NCBI GenBank assembly: GCA_012728215.1
Contig: JAAYFO010000010.1
Location: 1 to 33,962 of the forward strand
DNA: 33,962 nt
Direction of reading: 5' to 3'
Source of the DNA: Spirochaetales bacterium
GTDB lineage: Bacteria; Spirochaetota; Spirochaetia; Sphaerochaetales; Sphaerochaetaceae
The notes beneath the pieces are model-generated. The model saw nothing but the letters and a program-made list of their open reading frames with translations. It was not told where the DNA came from and ran no database searches. Shown in pieces: positions 8,429-18,559 of the stretch (positions are counted from its first letter, which is position 1; every line of letters begins with the position of its first letter). Position numbers and translations under genes: made by a program.

Positions 8429-9808
8429 TTAAAGAATGTATTGTGAAAGATCCTGGTTCTTCACAACCTCAGAAAGACGCCCATCGACATACTGCGGGGT
8501 GATGACCACCTTCTGGCCTGAAAGCTGATCGGCACTGAAGGCAAGCTCTTCAAGAAGAGTCTCCATGATGGTGTACAGTCTTCGAGCTCCGATGTTCTCG
8601 TTTACAGCATTGACTTCATAGGCAATCTCTGCAATTCTCCTGATTCCATCATCGGAGAACTCCAGATCCACCCCTTCGGTCTTCATCAGTTCCTTGTACT
8701 GGACCGTTATAGCATTCTCAGGTTCACAAAGGATTCTTGTGAAGTCCTCCGTACTTAGTGCAGATAGCTCCACTCTCAGAGGGAATCGTCCCTGAAGCTC
8801 AGGAATAAGGTCACTGGGCTTGGAAACATGGAATGCGCCGGCAGCAACGAACAGGACATGGCTTGTGTCAATCACACCCCATTTCGTGTTGACCTTGGTG
8901 CCCTCTACAATCGGAAGGATGTCTCGCTGGACACCTTCACGGGAAATGTCCGGAGAACTGGAATTTGAGTTCGAACCTGCAATCTTGTCTATCTCATCGA
9001 TGAAGATGATGCCCATCTGCTCAGTCCGCTGCTTGGCGATTTCAATGAGCTTGTCCTGATCAATCACCTTCTCGCTCTCTTCCTCAATTAGAATCTCACG
9101 AGCTCGCTTGACCGAGACCTTTCTTTTCTTGGGACCTCTGGACATGTTGCCGAAGATGCTCCCAAGACTGTTCACCGCATCGCTGATATCACTGGGGTTA
9201 CCGCTTGTCATAAGCTCGATTCCAATTCCAGATGGCTTTGCAGGAGCACTGACCATCTCAATCTCCTTGTCCTCAAGAGCACCGCTTCTAAGGAGTATCC
9301 GATAGCTCTCCCTTGTTTCGCCGACCTTGCCATCGAAGCTTTCAGAAGGCCCTTCATGCGGCTTCAGATTAGGAATGAGGAGGTCAAGAAGACGTTCCTC
9401 GACTCTCTTAGCGACAGTCTCCTGATTGTTTTCCGCCATCTCCTTCTTCACCCCGGCTATGGCGCTTCCCATGAGATCTCGTACCATTGATTCGACATCA
9501 CGTCCCACATATCCCACTTCAGTGTATTTGGTCGCCTCGACCTTGATGAAGGGAGCGTTGGACAGCTTGGCGATTCTTCGGGCAATCTCGGTCTTTCCGA
9601 CTCCTGTCGGTCCAATCATTATAATATTTTTCGGGAACACTTCATCACGAATTCCATCAGGAAGCTTCTTACGCCTCGTTCTGTTGCGCAATGCGACAGC
9701 GATGGTCCGTTTTGCCTTTTCCTGACCTATGACGAATTTATCAAGCTCCTTCACTATCTCGGAAGGAACCATCTCATCCAGACTCTTCTTGTTCTCAATC
9801 AGTTCCAT
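8429..9808 (-). CDS. hslU: ATP-dependent protease ATPase subunit HslU
   Basis: IGQEKAKRTIAVALRNR, GPTGVGKTEIARRIAKL, IIFIDEIDKIA, LQGRFPLRVEL. Confidence 0.97.
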   Translation of the reverse strand: MELIENKKSLDEMVPSEIVKELDKFVIGQEKAKRTIAVALRNRTRRKKLPDGIRDEVFPKNIIMIGPTGVGKTEIARRIAKLSNAPFIKVEATKYTEVGYVGRDVESMVRDLMGSAIAGVKKEMAENNQETVAKRVEERLLDLLIPNLKPHEGPSESFDGKVGETRESYRILLRSGALEDKEIEMVSAPAKPSGIGIELMTSGNPSDISDAVNSLGSIFGNMSRGPKKRKVSVKRAREILIEEESEKVIDQDKLIEIAKQRTEQMGIIFIDEIDKIAGSNSNSSSPDISREGVQRDILPIVEGTKVNTKWGVIDTSHVLFVAAGAFHVSKPSDLIPELQGRFPLRVELSALSTEDFTRILCEPENAITVQYKELMKTEGVDLEFSDDGIRRIAEIAYEVNAVNENIGARRLYTIMETLLEELAFSADQLSGQKVVITPQYVDGRLSEVVKNQDLSQYIL

Positions 9809-9822
9809 TGTAAATTCCTATT

Positions 9823-10356
9823 TTAAATTATATCAGACACGCAGTTGTGGTTTGTATAGATGCAGATGTCTCCGGCAATGGAAAGAGCTTCCTCTGCGAT
9901 TCTCCTGGCATCCCAGTCCACGCCGGCCTTAAGATAGGCACGTGCAGCTGACAAGGCAAAGTTTCCACCGCTTCCGATGGCGACAGAATCAAATTCCGGT
10001 TCCAGCACATCCCCCTGTCCTGTGACGAGGAAAATCTTCCTGCCATCAGTGGCGAGAATCATCGCTTCCAGCTTGCGAAGGTTCCGATCCGTTCGCCATT
10101 CCCGTGCAAGATCCACAGCCGCCCTTGTCAGATCTCCAGAGAACTGCTTCAGCTTCTTCTCAAAGAGATCGCACAGAGTGAAGGCATCAGCGGTGCCTCC
10201 TGCAAATCCAACGAGGATTCTGTTCTCATATATTCTTCGGACCTTGTGAACGTTGCCCTTCATGATTGTCTCGCCATTGGTGACCTGACCATCACCTGCC
10301 ATTGCCACATGTCCATCCTTTCGGACAGCGATGATTGTAGTGCTTCTGAAACTCAT
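9823..10356 (-). CDS. hslV: ATP-dependent protease peptidase subunit HslV
   Basis: [39 protein letters not shown] short MSFRS segment precedes the catalytic Thr. Confidence 0.97.
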   Translation of the reverse strand: MSFRSTTIIAVRKDGHVAMAGDGQVTNGETIMKGNVHKVRRIYENRILVGFAGGTADAFTLCDLFEKKLKQFSGDLTRAAVDLAREWRTDRNLRKLEAMILATDGRKIFLVTGQGDVLEPEFDSVAIGSGGNFALSAARAYLKAGVDWDARRIAEEALSIAGDICIYTNHNCVSDII

Positions 10357-11249
10357 TCCTTCTTCCTTTCATGCGGAAAGCTCCTGTTGTAGACTTCCCG
10401 CAGCCTTTCATTGGTAAGATGCGTATAAATCTGTGTCGTCGATATGCTCCTGTGTCCCAGCATCTCCTGGACAGCCCTTATACTGGTGTCATGATCCAGA
10501 AGATGAGTGGCAAACGAATGTCTGAACACATGCGGTGTGAACTTCTTTGTAATCGACAGCTCAACTTTATACTTATCAAAGATACTATGGACAAACGAAA
10601 CCGACAACCGTTTTCCATTTTTATTTATCAAAAGGGCCTCGGCATCGATTATTTTCACTCTTTGCCTGAATCCAATATATGCTCTGAGAATGTTAGCTGC
10701 CCTTGGCGTGAGGAAAACATATCTCTGCACTGAGCCTTTTCCCTTCACAAGGATCCTTGCACCTTCCCAGTCGACGTCCTTCTCATTGATTCCTATCAGT
10801 TCACTAAGTCGGCAACCTGTGCTGTAGAACAGGTTGAAGATCGTACTGCATAGCATTCCATGAAAATCATCACATGGGATATCCAGCACCCTGTGGATTT
10901 CATCCTCGCTGAGAACTGAGGGAAGCCGACGGTACCGGCTGCTTCCTCTGATTCTTGAAAAAGGATTGTCCTTGGCCTCACCTTCCATGCAAAGATAGTG
11001 GAAGAATCCTCTCATGGTCGAAAGAATCCTGTTGATGCTGCTGGCGGCAAGCTTGTCATTCATAAGCTCTGAGATAAACAAGCCGGCATCTTCATTTCTC
11101 ATCTGAGCTAGAGTCAGGTCAGTGCCCCTGAGAAACCCCATGAGCTTCTCCAGGTCCAGCCGATAAGAGGAAACGGTATTCATGGAATAGCCAAGCATGC
11201 TCGACAGGTATGACAGAAATCCTTCCTTCAACTCTTCATTAGTCTTCAT
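10353..11249 (-). CDS. xerC: Tyrosine recombinase XerC-like
   Basis: [37 protein letters not shown]. Adjacent to hslVU, as in the codVWX-type arrangement. Start placed at MKTNEELK; the ORF opens further to 11306. Confidence 0.85.
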   Translation of the reverse strand: MKTNEELKEGFLSYLSSMLGYSMNTVSSYRLDLEKLMGFLRGTDLTLAQMRNEDAGLFISELMNDKLAASSINRILSTMRGFFHYLCMEGEAKDNPFSRIRGSSRYRRLPSVLSEDEIHRVLDIPCDDFHGMLCSTIFNLFYSTGCRLSELIGINEKDVDWEGARILVKGKGSVQRYVFLTPRAANILRAYIGFRQRVKIIDAEALLINKNGKRLSVSFVHSIFDKYKVELSITKKFTPHVFRHSFATHLLDHDTSIRAVQEMLGHRSISTTQIYTHLTNERLREVYNRSFPHERKKE

Positions 11250-11287
11250 CACAGATGAAATATACCATTTTACTGATGAAATTACCA

Positions 11288-12235
11288 TCACGACTTGACG
11301 TACCATGCTTCACAATACCTATAGCGATTACAGTTTTGCAGTTCAAATTCCGGACTGTAAGGCACTCTGTGCACTGTAATTGCATCCTTTTCAATCAACT
11401 GAGCAACAGTATCGATTTCTGAAGCGCCATCATCGCAAAGAAGCGAACTCCCTTCAAATTGCCTGCCACTTCTTCTTGCAGATCCATGTACATAGACATC
11501 CCTTCCGCCATCCAGTGCAAATCCTGCAGTTCCCAATGCGCCTGAATGGATTCCAGCCTGAAACACGACAGTGAACCGAGTCAGCAGAGCCAGAACTTGA
11601 TTGCGAATAGGAAAGTTGTATCTCATCCCACAAGCAGAAGGCAGAAACTGAGAAATCAGCAACCCTCCCTGAGAGATGATCCTCTGCTTGAGATATCCGG
11701 CATTATGAGGATAGTCAACATCCAACCCGCATCCAAGCACCCCGATCACTCGGCCGCCTCCATCAAGACAACCTTGCATCACAGCCTGATCCAGGCCATA
11801 GGCAAGTCCGCTGACCACCGACACGCCATTGAGACCGCACTCCAATCCAAACCTGTACGCTTGCTGCCTGCTTTCTCCAGTCGGACGTCTGGTTCCAACA
11901 GCAGTCAGACTATGATTCCAGTTCTGATCGAGCGAACCCGTGAACATGAGACCAAATGGAAGATGACGCTCATCCCCAAGAAGAAACGGATATTCACTGC
12001 TGAAGCAATGGCAAAAACCGTGACAATCAGCCCTTTCGAGGAAATTCTCTGCCAGATGATAGCATTGCTCAGCCCTGCTGACATCATAAGTGAAATTCTT
12101 TCCAATCTTCAGATACTGACCGACAGCCCCTGGCCTTCCCTCAAAATCCTCCAAGGAAAAATGGCTCTGAAACAGGACCTTTTTCACATACTCCGAAATC
12201 CCTGGAATGCAGAAAATGAACAAACCTCTGTCCAT
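11288..12235 (-). CDS. dprA: DNA-processing protein DprA/Smf
   Basis: AVGTRRPT, SGLAYGLDQAVMQGCLDGGGRVIGVLGCGLDVDYP, NFPIRNQVLALL. Start set at MDRGLF because AGGAGG lies directly upstream. Confidence 0.88.
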   Translation of the reverse strand: MDRGLFIFCIPGISEYVKKVLFQSHFSLEDFEGRPGAVGQYLKIGKNFTYDVSRAEQCYHLAENFLERADCHGFCHCFSSEYPFLLGDERHLPFGLMFTGSLDQNWNHSLTAVGTRRPTGESRQQAYRFGLECGLNGVSVVSGLAYGLDQAVMQGCLDGGGRVIGVLGCGLDVDYPHNAGYLKQRIISQGGLLISQFLPSACGMRYNFPIRNQVLALLTRFTVVFQAGIHSGALGTAGFALDGGRDVYVHGSARRSGRQFEGSSLLCDDGASEIDTVAQLIEKDAITVHRVPYSPEFELQNCNRYRYCEAWYVKS

Positions 12236-12300
12236 GACAGCTGACCTCCTGCCCATTACAACGGGAGAATCAGCTTCATGCTGAGAAGAAAAACAACATG

Positions 12301-13203
12301 CTACTTGCCACCGCCATCGGGGTGATGCTTGTTGAACTCACTTTGGAGCTGGTCTGTATCGACATGAGTGTAGACCTGAGTCGTTCTTATGTCGCTGTGC
12401 CCCAGCAGCTCCTGAACTACACGGAGATCCGCCCCACCCTGAAGAAGATGAGTGGCAAAGCTGTGTCTAAGGGTATGGACCTTGGCATCCTTTCCGCAAT
12501 CAGCGCAATACGCCTTGAACCGCTTCCATACCAGTGCCCGGGTAAGCCGCTCACCCCGCCTTCCAACGAACAGGAACCTGCATCTGGGATTGTCATTCAC
12601 CAACACTGGCCGGCTTTCAATCATATACCTTGAAAGAAGGTCACGAAGGATTGTTCCCACCAGCACAATGCGCTGCTTGTCACCCTTTCCTATGACGGAA
12701 AGAACTCCTTGCTCACAATCGTAGTCCTGAACTCTCAGAGCGGTGGCTTCGGACACTCTCAGTCCACATGAATAGATGGCTTCGAAGAGCGTCCTGTCGC
12801 GAAGTCCAAGAGGGGTCGTCACATCCATAGTGTCAAGTATTGCATCCACTTCGCCGGTCTTAAGCACTTTTGGCAACGGTTTCTCGACCTTGATCTGTCC
12901 GATGAGCTCAAGCGGACTGACATCCATGATGTCGCTTTGAATCAGGAATACATAAAAAACCCGAAGGATGGTGATTATTCGGGAAACAGTCCTCGTGCCG
13001 ACCTTGCCATCCTTGGATCTGAATCCAAGATATTCGGTTATCTCATCGACATCAACGGCATCGGCCTGATGACCTCTTCCTTCAAGGAATGCAATATAGC
13101 GCCTTATTTCAGCGACATAGCAGGAAACGGTATTCGGTGACGAACGCCTTTCGACAAAAAGAAACTGTCGGAAACTGGAAATCAGATCATCTGAAACAGA
13201 CAT
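12301..13203 (-). CDS. xerD: Tyrosine recombinase XerD-like
   Basis: [55 protein letters not shown]. Confidence 0.88.
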   Translation of the reverse strand: MSVSDDLISSFRQFLFVERRSSPNTVSCYVAEIRRYIAFLEGRGHQADAVDVDEITEYLGFRSKDGKVGTRTVSRIITILRVFYVFLIQSDIMDVSPLELIGQIKVEKPLPKVLKTGEVDAILDTMDVTTPLGLRDRTLFEAIYSCGLRVSEATALRVQDYDCEQGVLSVIGKGDKQRIVLVGTILRDLLSRYMIESRPVLVNDNPRCRFLFVGRRGERLTRALVWKRFKAYCADCGKDAKVHTLRHSFATHLLQGGADLRVVQELLGHSDIRTTQVYTHVDTDQLQSEFNKHHPDGGGK

Positions 13204-14423
13204 CAGCGACGTTCATCTTCATCATTGTCGGCAGTCTTGTACCTCAATACTGCAGGTGTCGAGAAATCAGAACCGGGGTTGGACCTTCTTGTAATCTGAC
13301 TCTGCAGATCCTGCCATCGGTTGATCTTGATGTAGTTCTCGCTTCTTGCAGCTGGATTAGCCGTGGCTTCTTCGCGTTCCTTTGCAGGGATATCGCTGAT
13401 TCGGCTTTCCTGAGGCTTCTGAGAGACAGTAGGCATCTCGACAGTGGTCTGGTTCTCGAATCCAGTTGCGACGACAGTGACCTTAATGCTGTCCCCCAGA
13501 TCCGGATTGTAAGCCTGACCAGCAATGATGAGGGCATCGGGATCGCAGTTCTCGGTAAGAAGTTCCACGACATCCTGATATTCCTGCAATGTAAGGCCAT
13601 CACCTCCGCAGAGATTGACAAGAACGCTCTTAGCTCCCTTTATGCTGGTATTCTCCAGCAGAGGATTGGATATAGCCTGTCTGGCGGCATCCAGAGCCCT
13701 TGTTTCGCCTTCTCCGATTCCGATTCCCATCAGGGCATCACCCTTGCCCTTCATCACGGTACGGACATCGGCGAAGTCAATGTTGATCTCTCCAGGTTCA
13801 GTGATGAGTTCGCTGATACCCTGGACTCCCTGACGAAGAACATCATCGGCCATAAGGAAGGCCTGCTTGATCGGGGTGTTGTTTTCAGCGACCTTCAGAA
13901 GATACTGGTTTGGAATGAGAATCAGAGTATCTACGCTCTCACGAAGCTTTGCAATTCCTTCCTGTGCCAAGGCAAGTTTCTTACGACCCTCGAATGCAAA
14001 AGGCGTAGTCACCACAGCCACAGTCAGCACATTCTCCGACTTGGCTATCTCGGCCACTACTGGAGCCGCACCAGTGCCGGTGCCGCCGCCCATTCCTGCT
14101 GTGATGAACACCATGTCGGTGCCTTTCATCAGTTCCTTGATCTCTTCCTTGGACTCGATTGCAGCCTTCTCGCCGACCTCGGGAATACCTCCGGCACCAA
14201 GTCCTCCTGTCAGTTCCTTGCCAATCGGCATCCGGATCTGAGCATTTGACTTCTGAAGAGCCTGAACATCAGTATTGAGAGAGACAAAAGTTACCTTCTT
14301 AAGACCGCTTGCAATCATTCTGTTGACAGCGTTGCCACCTGCACCACCCACTCCAACGACCTTTATGTCTGTTGGCGCAGTCTGATCATCCTTCAGCAAA
14401 TCTTCTATCATTCCAAAATCCAT
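13203..14423 (-). CDS. ftsZ: Cell division protein FtsZ
   Basis: [32 protein letters not shown]-terminal peptide TPAVLRYK. Start at MDFGMIEDL with a GAGGGG SD. Confidence 0.98.
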   Translation of the reverse strand: MDFGMIEDLLKDDQTAPTDIKVVGVGGAGGNAVNRMIASGLKKVTFVSLNTDVQALQKSNAQIRMPIGKELTGGLGAGGIPEVGEKAAIESKEEIKELMKGTDMVFITAGMGGGTGTGAAPVVAEIAKSENVLTVAVVTTPFAFEGRKKLALAQEGIAKLRESVDTLILIPNQYLLKVAENNTPIKQAFLMADDVLRQGVQGISELITEPGEINIDFADVRTVMKGKGDALMGIGIGEGETRALDAARQAISNPLLENTSIKGAKSVLVNLCGGDGLTLQEYQDVVELLTENCDPDALIIAGQAYNPDLGDSIKVTVVATGFENQTTVEMPTVSQKPQESRISDIPAKEREEATANPAARSENYIKINRWQDLQSQITRRSNPGSDFSTPAVLRYKTADNDEDERR

Positions 14424-14438
14424 AATCGAACCCCTCAT

Positions 14439-15698
14439 CTATTTTGCAACCGTTCTGAAGAATCGAGAAATCTTCTTGAAGATATTTTCTGAAGAAGACT
14501 GCTTCCATTCATTTCCAGAGCTTCTGACACTTTTCTTTCCAACAGCAGCAGAAAGAAATCTGCTGGCTTCATTCTGCAGCAAGCCAAGTACAGTTGTGTA
14601 CTTAGGATCGATGTAGCTTCTGTCCAATCCATGAAGCGCTTCCGGGAACCCGATCCTTGGCTGCAACCTGAAAATCTCACTTGCCAGTTCACTGACACCC
14701 GACAGAAGCGCACCACCACCGACGAGGACAACCCCACCAGCGAACTGGGACTGCGGACAGCACTTGTCAAGATCATTCTTCAGGAACGAGAAAATCTCCG
14801 CCATCCTGGGCTCGATGATCTTGCAAAGCTCCTTCTTTGGCATGCTTATAGCCCTGAGGCCCTGAACCTGCGGAATGACAACCATATCGTTTGGAGCTAT
14901 CGATGGGATGTAGCAGCATCCGCTCCCGCACTTGACGCTCTCCGCCACGGCATGGGATTTTCCAAGTATGTAGGCGATGTCATTCGTAACATCGTTGGAA
15001 CCCAGGTCTATGCCGCCGGCATAGCATGGAGAACCATTGGAATATGCAATCATGTTGGTCACCTGGCTTCCGATATTGACAAGCACCGTCCCAACTTCCT
15101 TCTCCTCGGATGAAAGAACCACTTGCGCATCGGCCAGAGACTGAAGAATCACACGCTGCGAGTCAAATCCCGCCCTGATCAGAGTCTTCCGGTCTGTCTG
15201 AATCACATCGGACTGCCCAGTGACTATGAGAACCTTGGTCTCAAGCCTGTGACCAAGCATGTTGATCGGGTCCTTGATTCCTTCCTTTCCATCTACACAG
15301 AAATCCTGAACCAGCGTATGAAGGATCTCCTTGTCAGCTGGGAGATTGAAGGCCTTGGCGACTTCCAGACTTCGATAGATGTCATCACGTGTTATCTCAA
15401 GGTCCTTGCCGGTAATGCCGACCACACCTTCGGAGTTGTATGTTTCAATCTGACTGCCACCGACACCGAAGATCACGCTGTCCACTTCGGCGCCAGCCTG
15501 AAGCTCTGATTCCTGAACAACGGATGAAATGGTACGGAGACATTGTTCTATATTCACAATCTTTCCATGAATGACGCCCTCGCTTGGTCTTTCACAAACA
15601 GTATCGACCATGAGCTGTCCATCACGGGAAACAGAACCAATGACAGCACGCACCCAGGAGGAACCTATATCCAGCGCCATCAATTTTTTTTCTGCCAC
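14439..15698 (-). CDS. ftsA: Cell division protein FtsA
   Basis: LDIGSSWVRAVIG, VNIGSQVTNMIAYSNG, GGVVLVGGGALLSGV. C-terminal amphipathic helix NIFKKISRFFRTVAK. Confidence 0.96.
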   Translation of the reverse strand: MAEKKLMALDIGSSWVRAVIGSVSRDGQLMVDTVCERPSEGVIHGKIVNIEQCLRTISSVVQESELQAGAEVDSVIFGVGGSQIETYNSEGVVGITGKDLEITRDDIYRSLEVAKAFNLPADKEILHTLVQDFCVDGKEGIKDPINMLGHRLETKVLIVTGQSDVIQTDRKTLIRAGFDSQRVILQSLADAQVVLSSEEKEVGTVLVNIGSQVTNMIAYSNGSPCYAGGIDLGSNDVTNDIAYILGKSHAVAESVKCGSGCCYIPSIAPNDMVVIPQVQGLRAISMPKKELCKIIEPRMAEIFSFLKNDLDKCCPQSQFAGGVVLVGGGALLSGVSELASEIFRLQPRIGFPEALHGLDRSYIDPKYTTVLGLLQNEASRFLSAAVGKKSVRSSGNEWKQSSSENIFKKISRFFRTVAK

Positions 15699-16444
15699 GG
15701 CAACCTCCTAACCAATGCATTGGCATACAGATCAAAGACCTGGTGCGTATCATTCTGGGCAGTTTGGGCAACAACAAGCTTCAAAGCGGTATTCAGCCTT
15801 CGCGACGAGACTCTTTCCCTGACGGAGATTTCAGCATCACAACTAATGAAATCCACAATAAGCCAGCCCAGATTTCCACTCATATTATTATCGTATTTCA
15901 ACGTAATTTTCAAGGACTTATCTGTAACAAGGGACTTTAGGTCATTGAGATCAATGAAAAACTCTGATGAAGGACCGAATACAAGAAGATTTTGAAGAAA
16001 AGCCGATGAAATCTCCATTTCATATTCGTTTCCTGCCAGAACCTCATCGTATCTGCCTTCAATTCTGACGACATCATTTCCTCTTATCTGCCACAAGGAA
16101 TCCACCCCGTCGTCCCCCTGGTCACGAACAACGAGCAGAAAAGCCGGATCTTCATTCTTCAGCCTCACCTTGAGAACTCCTCTGACGCTTCCCGACACTT
16201 CTGCATCGGCAATTCCATCCAGTGCCTCGATTTTCGATTCCAGTCGGCTGAACCTTCGCTGCAATGTCCCCTGCCTCAGCCATTCTGTGGCAAGCGCTGC
16301 GACCTGCTCATTGCAGAAGCAGTGCCCTGTCGATTCCACCTCAAAGCTGTCCAGGCCTCCGATGAACACGAACCAGAAGGTCAATGCGATTGCAATAAGA
16401 AGAAGCGCTATGCAAAAGACTATCATCCACTGACCTGTATTCAT
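15680..16444 (-). CDS. ftsQ: FtsQ/DivIB-like division protein
   Basis: Single N-terminal TM and POTRA-like region (VESTGHCFCNEQVAALA...LDGIADAEVSGSVRGVLKVRLKNEDPAFLL). Position between ftsW and ftsA. Confidence 0.72.
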   Translation of the reverse strand: MNTGQWMIVFCIALLLIAIALTFWFVFIGGLDSFEVESTGHCFCNEQVAALATEWLRQGTLQRRFSRLESKIEALDGIADAEVSGSVRGVLKVRLKNEDPAFLLVVRDQGDDGVDSLWQIRGNDVVRIEGRYDEVLAGNEYEMEISSAFLQNLLVFGPSSEFFIDLNDLKSLVTDKSLKITLKYDNNMSGNLGWLIVDFISCDAEISVRERVSSRRLNTALKLVVAQTAQNDTHQVFDLYANALVRRLPWQKKN

Positions 16445-17595
16445 GGCTTCTCCGGGAATACCAGATCATCAGTGGCGGCGGACAGCGTGACTTCAGCCTT
16501 TCTTGAAGAAAGGGAGTCGCGTACAATCCTTGCCAGGAATCCAGCTTCTATAATCACGACAAACAAATTGGTGCCACCCTGTGAAAAGAACGGCATAGGT
16601 ATTCCCGTCGGAGGGAACAGACCGCTTACCACCGCGGCATTGACCAGAGACTGCCAGAAGATCATCGTCGTGAACCCAAATGCGGCATAGCCCGAAAAAC
16701 GGTCTCTTTCCCATATTCTTCTGCTTCCTCGCCATCCGATGACGGCAAAGGCGATGAACAGCAGAAAGATCAGCAGAACCCCAGCAAAGCCAAGTTCTTC
16801 CGCTATGTTGGCAAGAATGAAGTCATTCTGGACTTCGGGAAGTATTCCTTTCTTGTAATATCCATTTCCAAGCCCCTTTCCCCACAGGCCTCCGGAGGAT
16901 ATCGCCTTTCTGGCGATTGTCACCTGATAGTTTATCCCTGAAGGATCGAGATTCGGGAAAAGAAACGCCGCAATCCGCTTCACACGATAAGGCTCACTTA
17001 GCATGACGGCAGTCCCGCCAACCATCAGAAACCCGAACCCAAGAAGAACCCAGGGAAGGTTCACATGTGAAAGGAGCAGCATTGCTATGCATACGCCCAG
17101 ATACACGACTGTAGTCGAGTAGTCCTTCTGAAGAAGAATCAATGTGGCAAAGCAAAGGCACACACCTGCGCAGATGAGCTGCCTGACCATCTTGGAATTG
17201 GAATCCTCGATGGAAAGCACAGATGCAAGAAACAGTATCGTGCTGAACTTGACGATCTCCGACGGCTGAAATGACGGAAGCGGTCCCAATGAGAGCCACC
17301 TTCGTGCTCCCAATGTGCTGACCCCGAAATTGGTGAAGAGCGTAAGAAGCATGAGAATCAGGCAGATCGCCATCAGAGGAATTACAGAGAAACGGAAGAA
17401 CCTCATGGGTATCAATGCGATTACGAAGCTTGCAACTATGGCCGCCACCGCAAAAACAATCTGGCGCTTCAGAAAATAGGAGCTGTCGAACCCAAAACTC
17501 AGCGCTTCCTCATAGCTTGCAGAAAACATGCATAGTAGACCAAGGAGGACCAGAGCCAGAGTCACGAGAATGAACACCAGGCTTTCAGTCTTCAT
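16441..17595 (-). CDS. ftsW: SEDS glycosyltransferase FtsW
   Basis: Polytopic; GARRWLSLGPLPSFQPSEIVKFS, LQKDYSTTVVYLGV, NDFILANIAEELGFAG, PFFSQGGTNL. Confidence 0.94.
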   Translation of the reverse strand: MKTESLVFILVTLALVLLGLLCMFSASYEEALSFGFDSSYFLKRQIVFAVAAIVASFVIALIPMRFFRFSVIPLMAICLILMLLTLFTNFGVSTLGARRWLSLGPLPSFQPSEIVKFSTILFLASVLSIEDSNSKMVRQLICAGVCLCFATLILLQKDYSTTVVYLGVCIAMLLLSHVNLPWVLLGFGFLMVGGTAVMLSEPYRVKRIAAFLFPNLDPSGINYQVTIARKAISSGGLWGKGLGNGYYKKGILPEVQNDFILANIAEELGFAGVLLIFLLFIAFAVIGWRGSRRIWERDRFSGYAAFGFTTMIFWQSLVNAAVVSGLFPPTGIPMPFFSQGGTNLFVVIIEAGFLARIVRDSLSSRKAEVTLSAATDDLVFPEKP

Positions 17596-18548
17596 GACAG
17601 CCTCCAGATGGCCAGAGCAATGAGACTCCCCATGACGTTGATCGAGGTGAACAGCAGAACTATCTTCCAGGCAGGCATGCCATGGTGCTCAAGCAGATGA
17701 TGCAACGGAGCTATTGCGAACACCTTCTTTTTCAGGATCCTGATGCTCAGAATCTGAATCAGGCTTGACAGCAGTTCGATGCAGAACAGGATGCTGCAAA
17801 CAAGCAGAAGAAGATCCTTTCTCATCAGAAGCGCCATGGCGCCGATGAGCCCTGCCAATCCGTGACTTCCAACATCTCCCATGAATATCCTCGCCGGACT
17901 ATGATTGAAGACAAGGAATCCACCCAATGTGCCGATCACAACCCATGGCATCATGCCGAATTGTGTTCCCCACCCCATGAGTGAAATCGCCAGGAGAACA
18001 GGAATCGTAGAACAGGACGCCAGACCATCAACGCCATCAGTGATGTTCAATGCATTGACATAGAACACAAGGAAAAAAGCCGCGGGAAGGACATACCATA
18101 TTCCGAAGTCAGACTCCATTCCAAAGATGAACCTGGATTTAGTCACATCAAAGTCCTTCCAAATGATCAGGAACACCACCAGGACGGCGGCAAAAATCTG
18201 ACTTGCAGACTTCTGCTTCACCGTGAACCCATCGCCATTATCCGATCTGAGCTTCAAGACATCATCGCAGAATCCTGCAATTGAAAAAACCCAGAGAGAA
18301 AAAAGCGGTATGTATACCTTTGGGGATCTGAAGTCCATGAAGATGAAAAAGCAGGCCGTCACTGCGACGAGAAATGCAATCCCACCGAAGAACGGAGTCC
18401 TGGACTTGCGCTGATCTTGAATGAGAAGCTCCGGCTTGACTGCCACGAACATCCGTTTCTTTTGAAGAATGACCACAAGGAGCCAGGTTGACATGACACT
18501 TATAGCGAAAGCACTGAGAAAAGCCGGAACCACTGATAGAAAAATCAT
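17592..18548 (-). CDS. mraY: Phospho-MurNAc-pentapeptide transferase MraY
   Basis: QRKSRTPFFGGIAF, FCDDVLKL, NALNITDGVDGLA, FMGDVGSHGLAG, APLHHLLEHHGM. Confidence 0.96.
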   Translation of the reverse strand: MIFLSVVPAFLSAFAISVMSTWLLVVILQKKRMFVAVKPELLIQDQRKSRTPFFGGIAFLVAVTACFFIFMDFRSPKVYIPLFSLWVFSIAGFCDDVLKLRSDNGDGFTVKQKSASQIFAAVLVVFLIIWKDFDVTKSRFIFGMESDFGIWYVLPAAFFLVFYVNALNITDGVDGLASCSTIPVLLAISLMGWGTQFGMMPWVVIGTLGGFLVFNHSPARIFMGDVGSHGLAGLIGAMALLMRKDLLLLVCSILFCIELLSSLIQILSIRILKKKVFAIAPLHHLLEHHGMPAWKIVLLFTSINVMGSLIALAIWRLS

Positions 18549-18559
18549 GGATTCTTCTC

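Noticed and set aside
10353-13203. Integrative element suggested by two tyrosine recombinases
   Set aside because: Both are XerC/XerD-like housekeeping recombinases inside an operon of core genes; no att repeats, tRNA or cargo genes.
13089-14249. 386-aa plus-strand ORF antisense to ftsZ
   Set aside because: Shadow ORF opposite a well-supported ftsZ. Its product has no recognisable domain and low-complexity composition typical of antisense frames.
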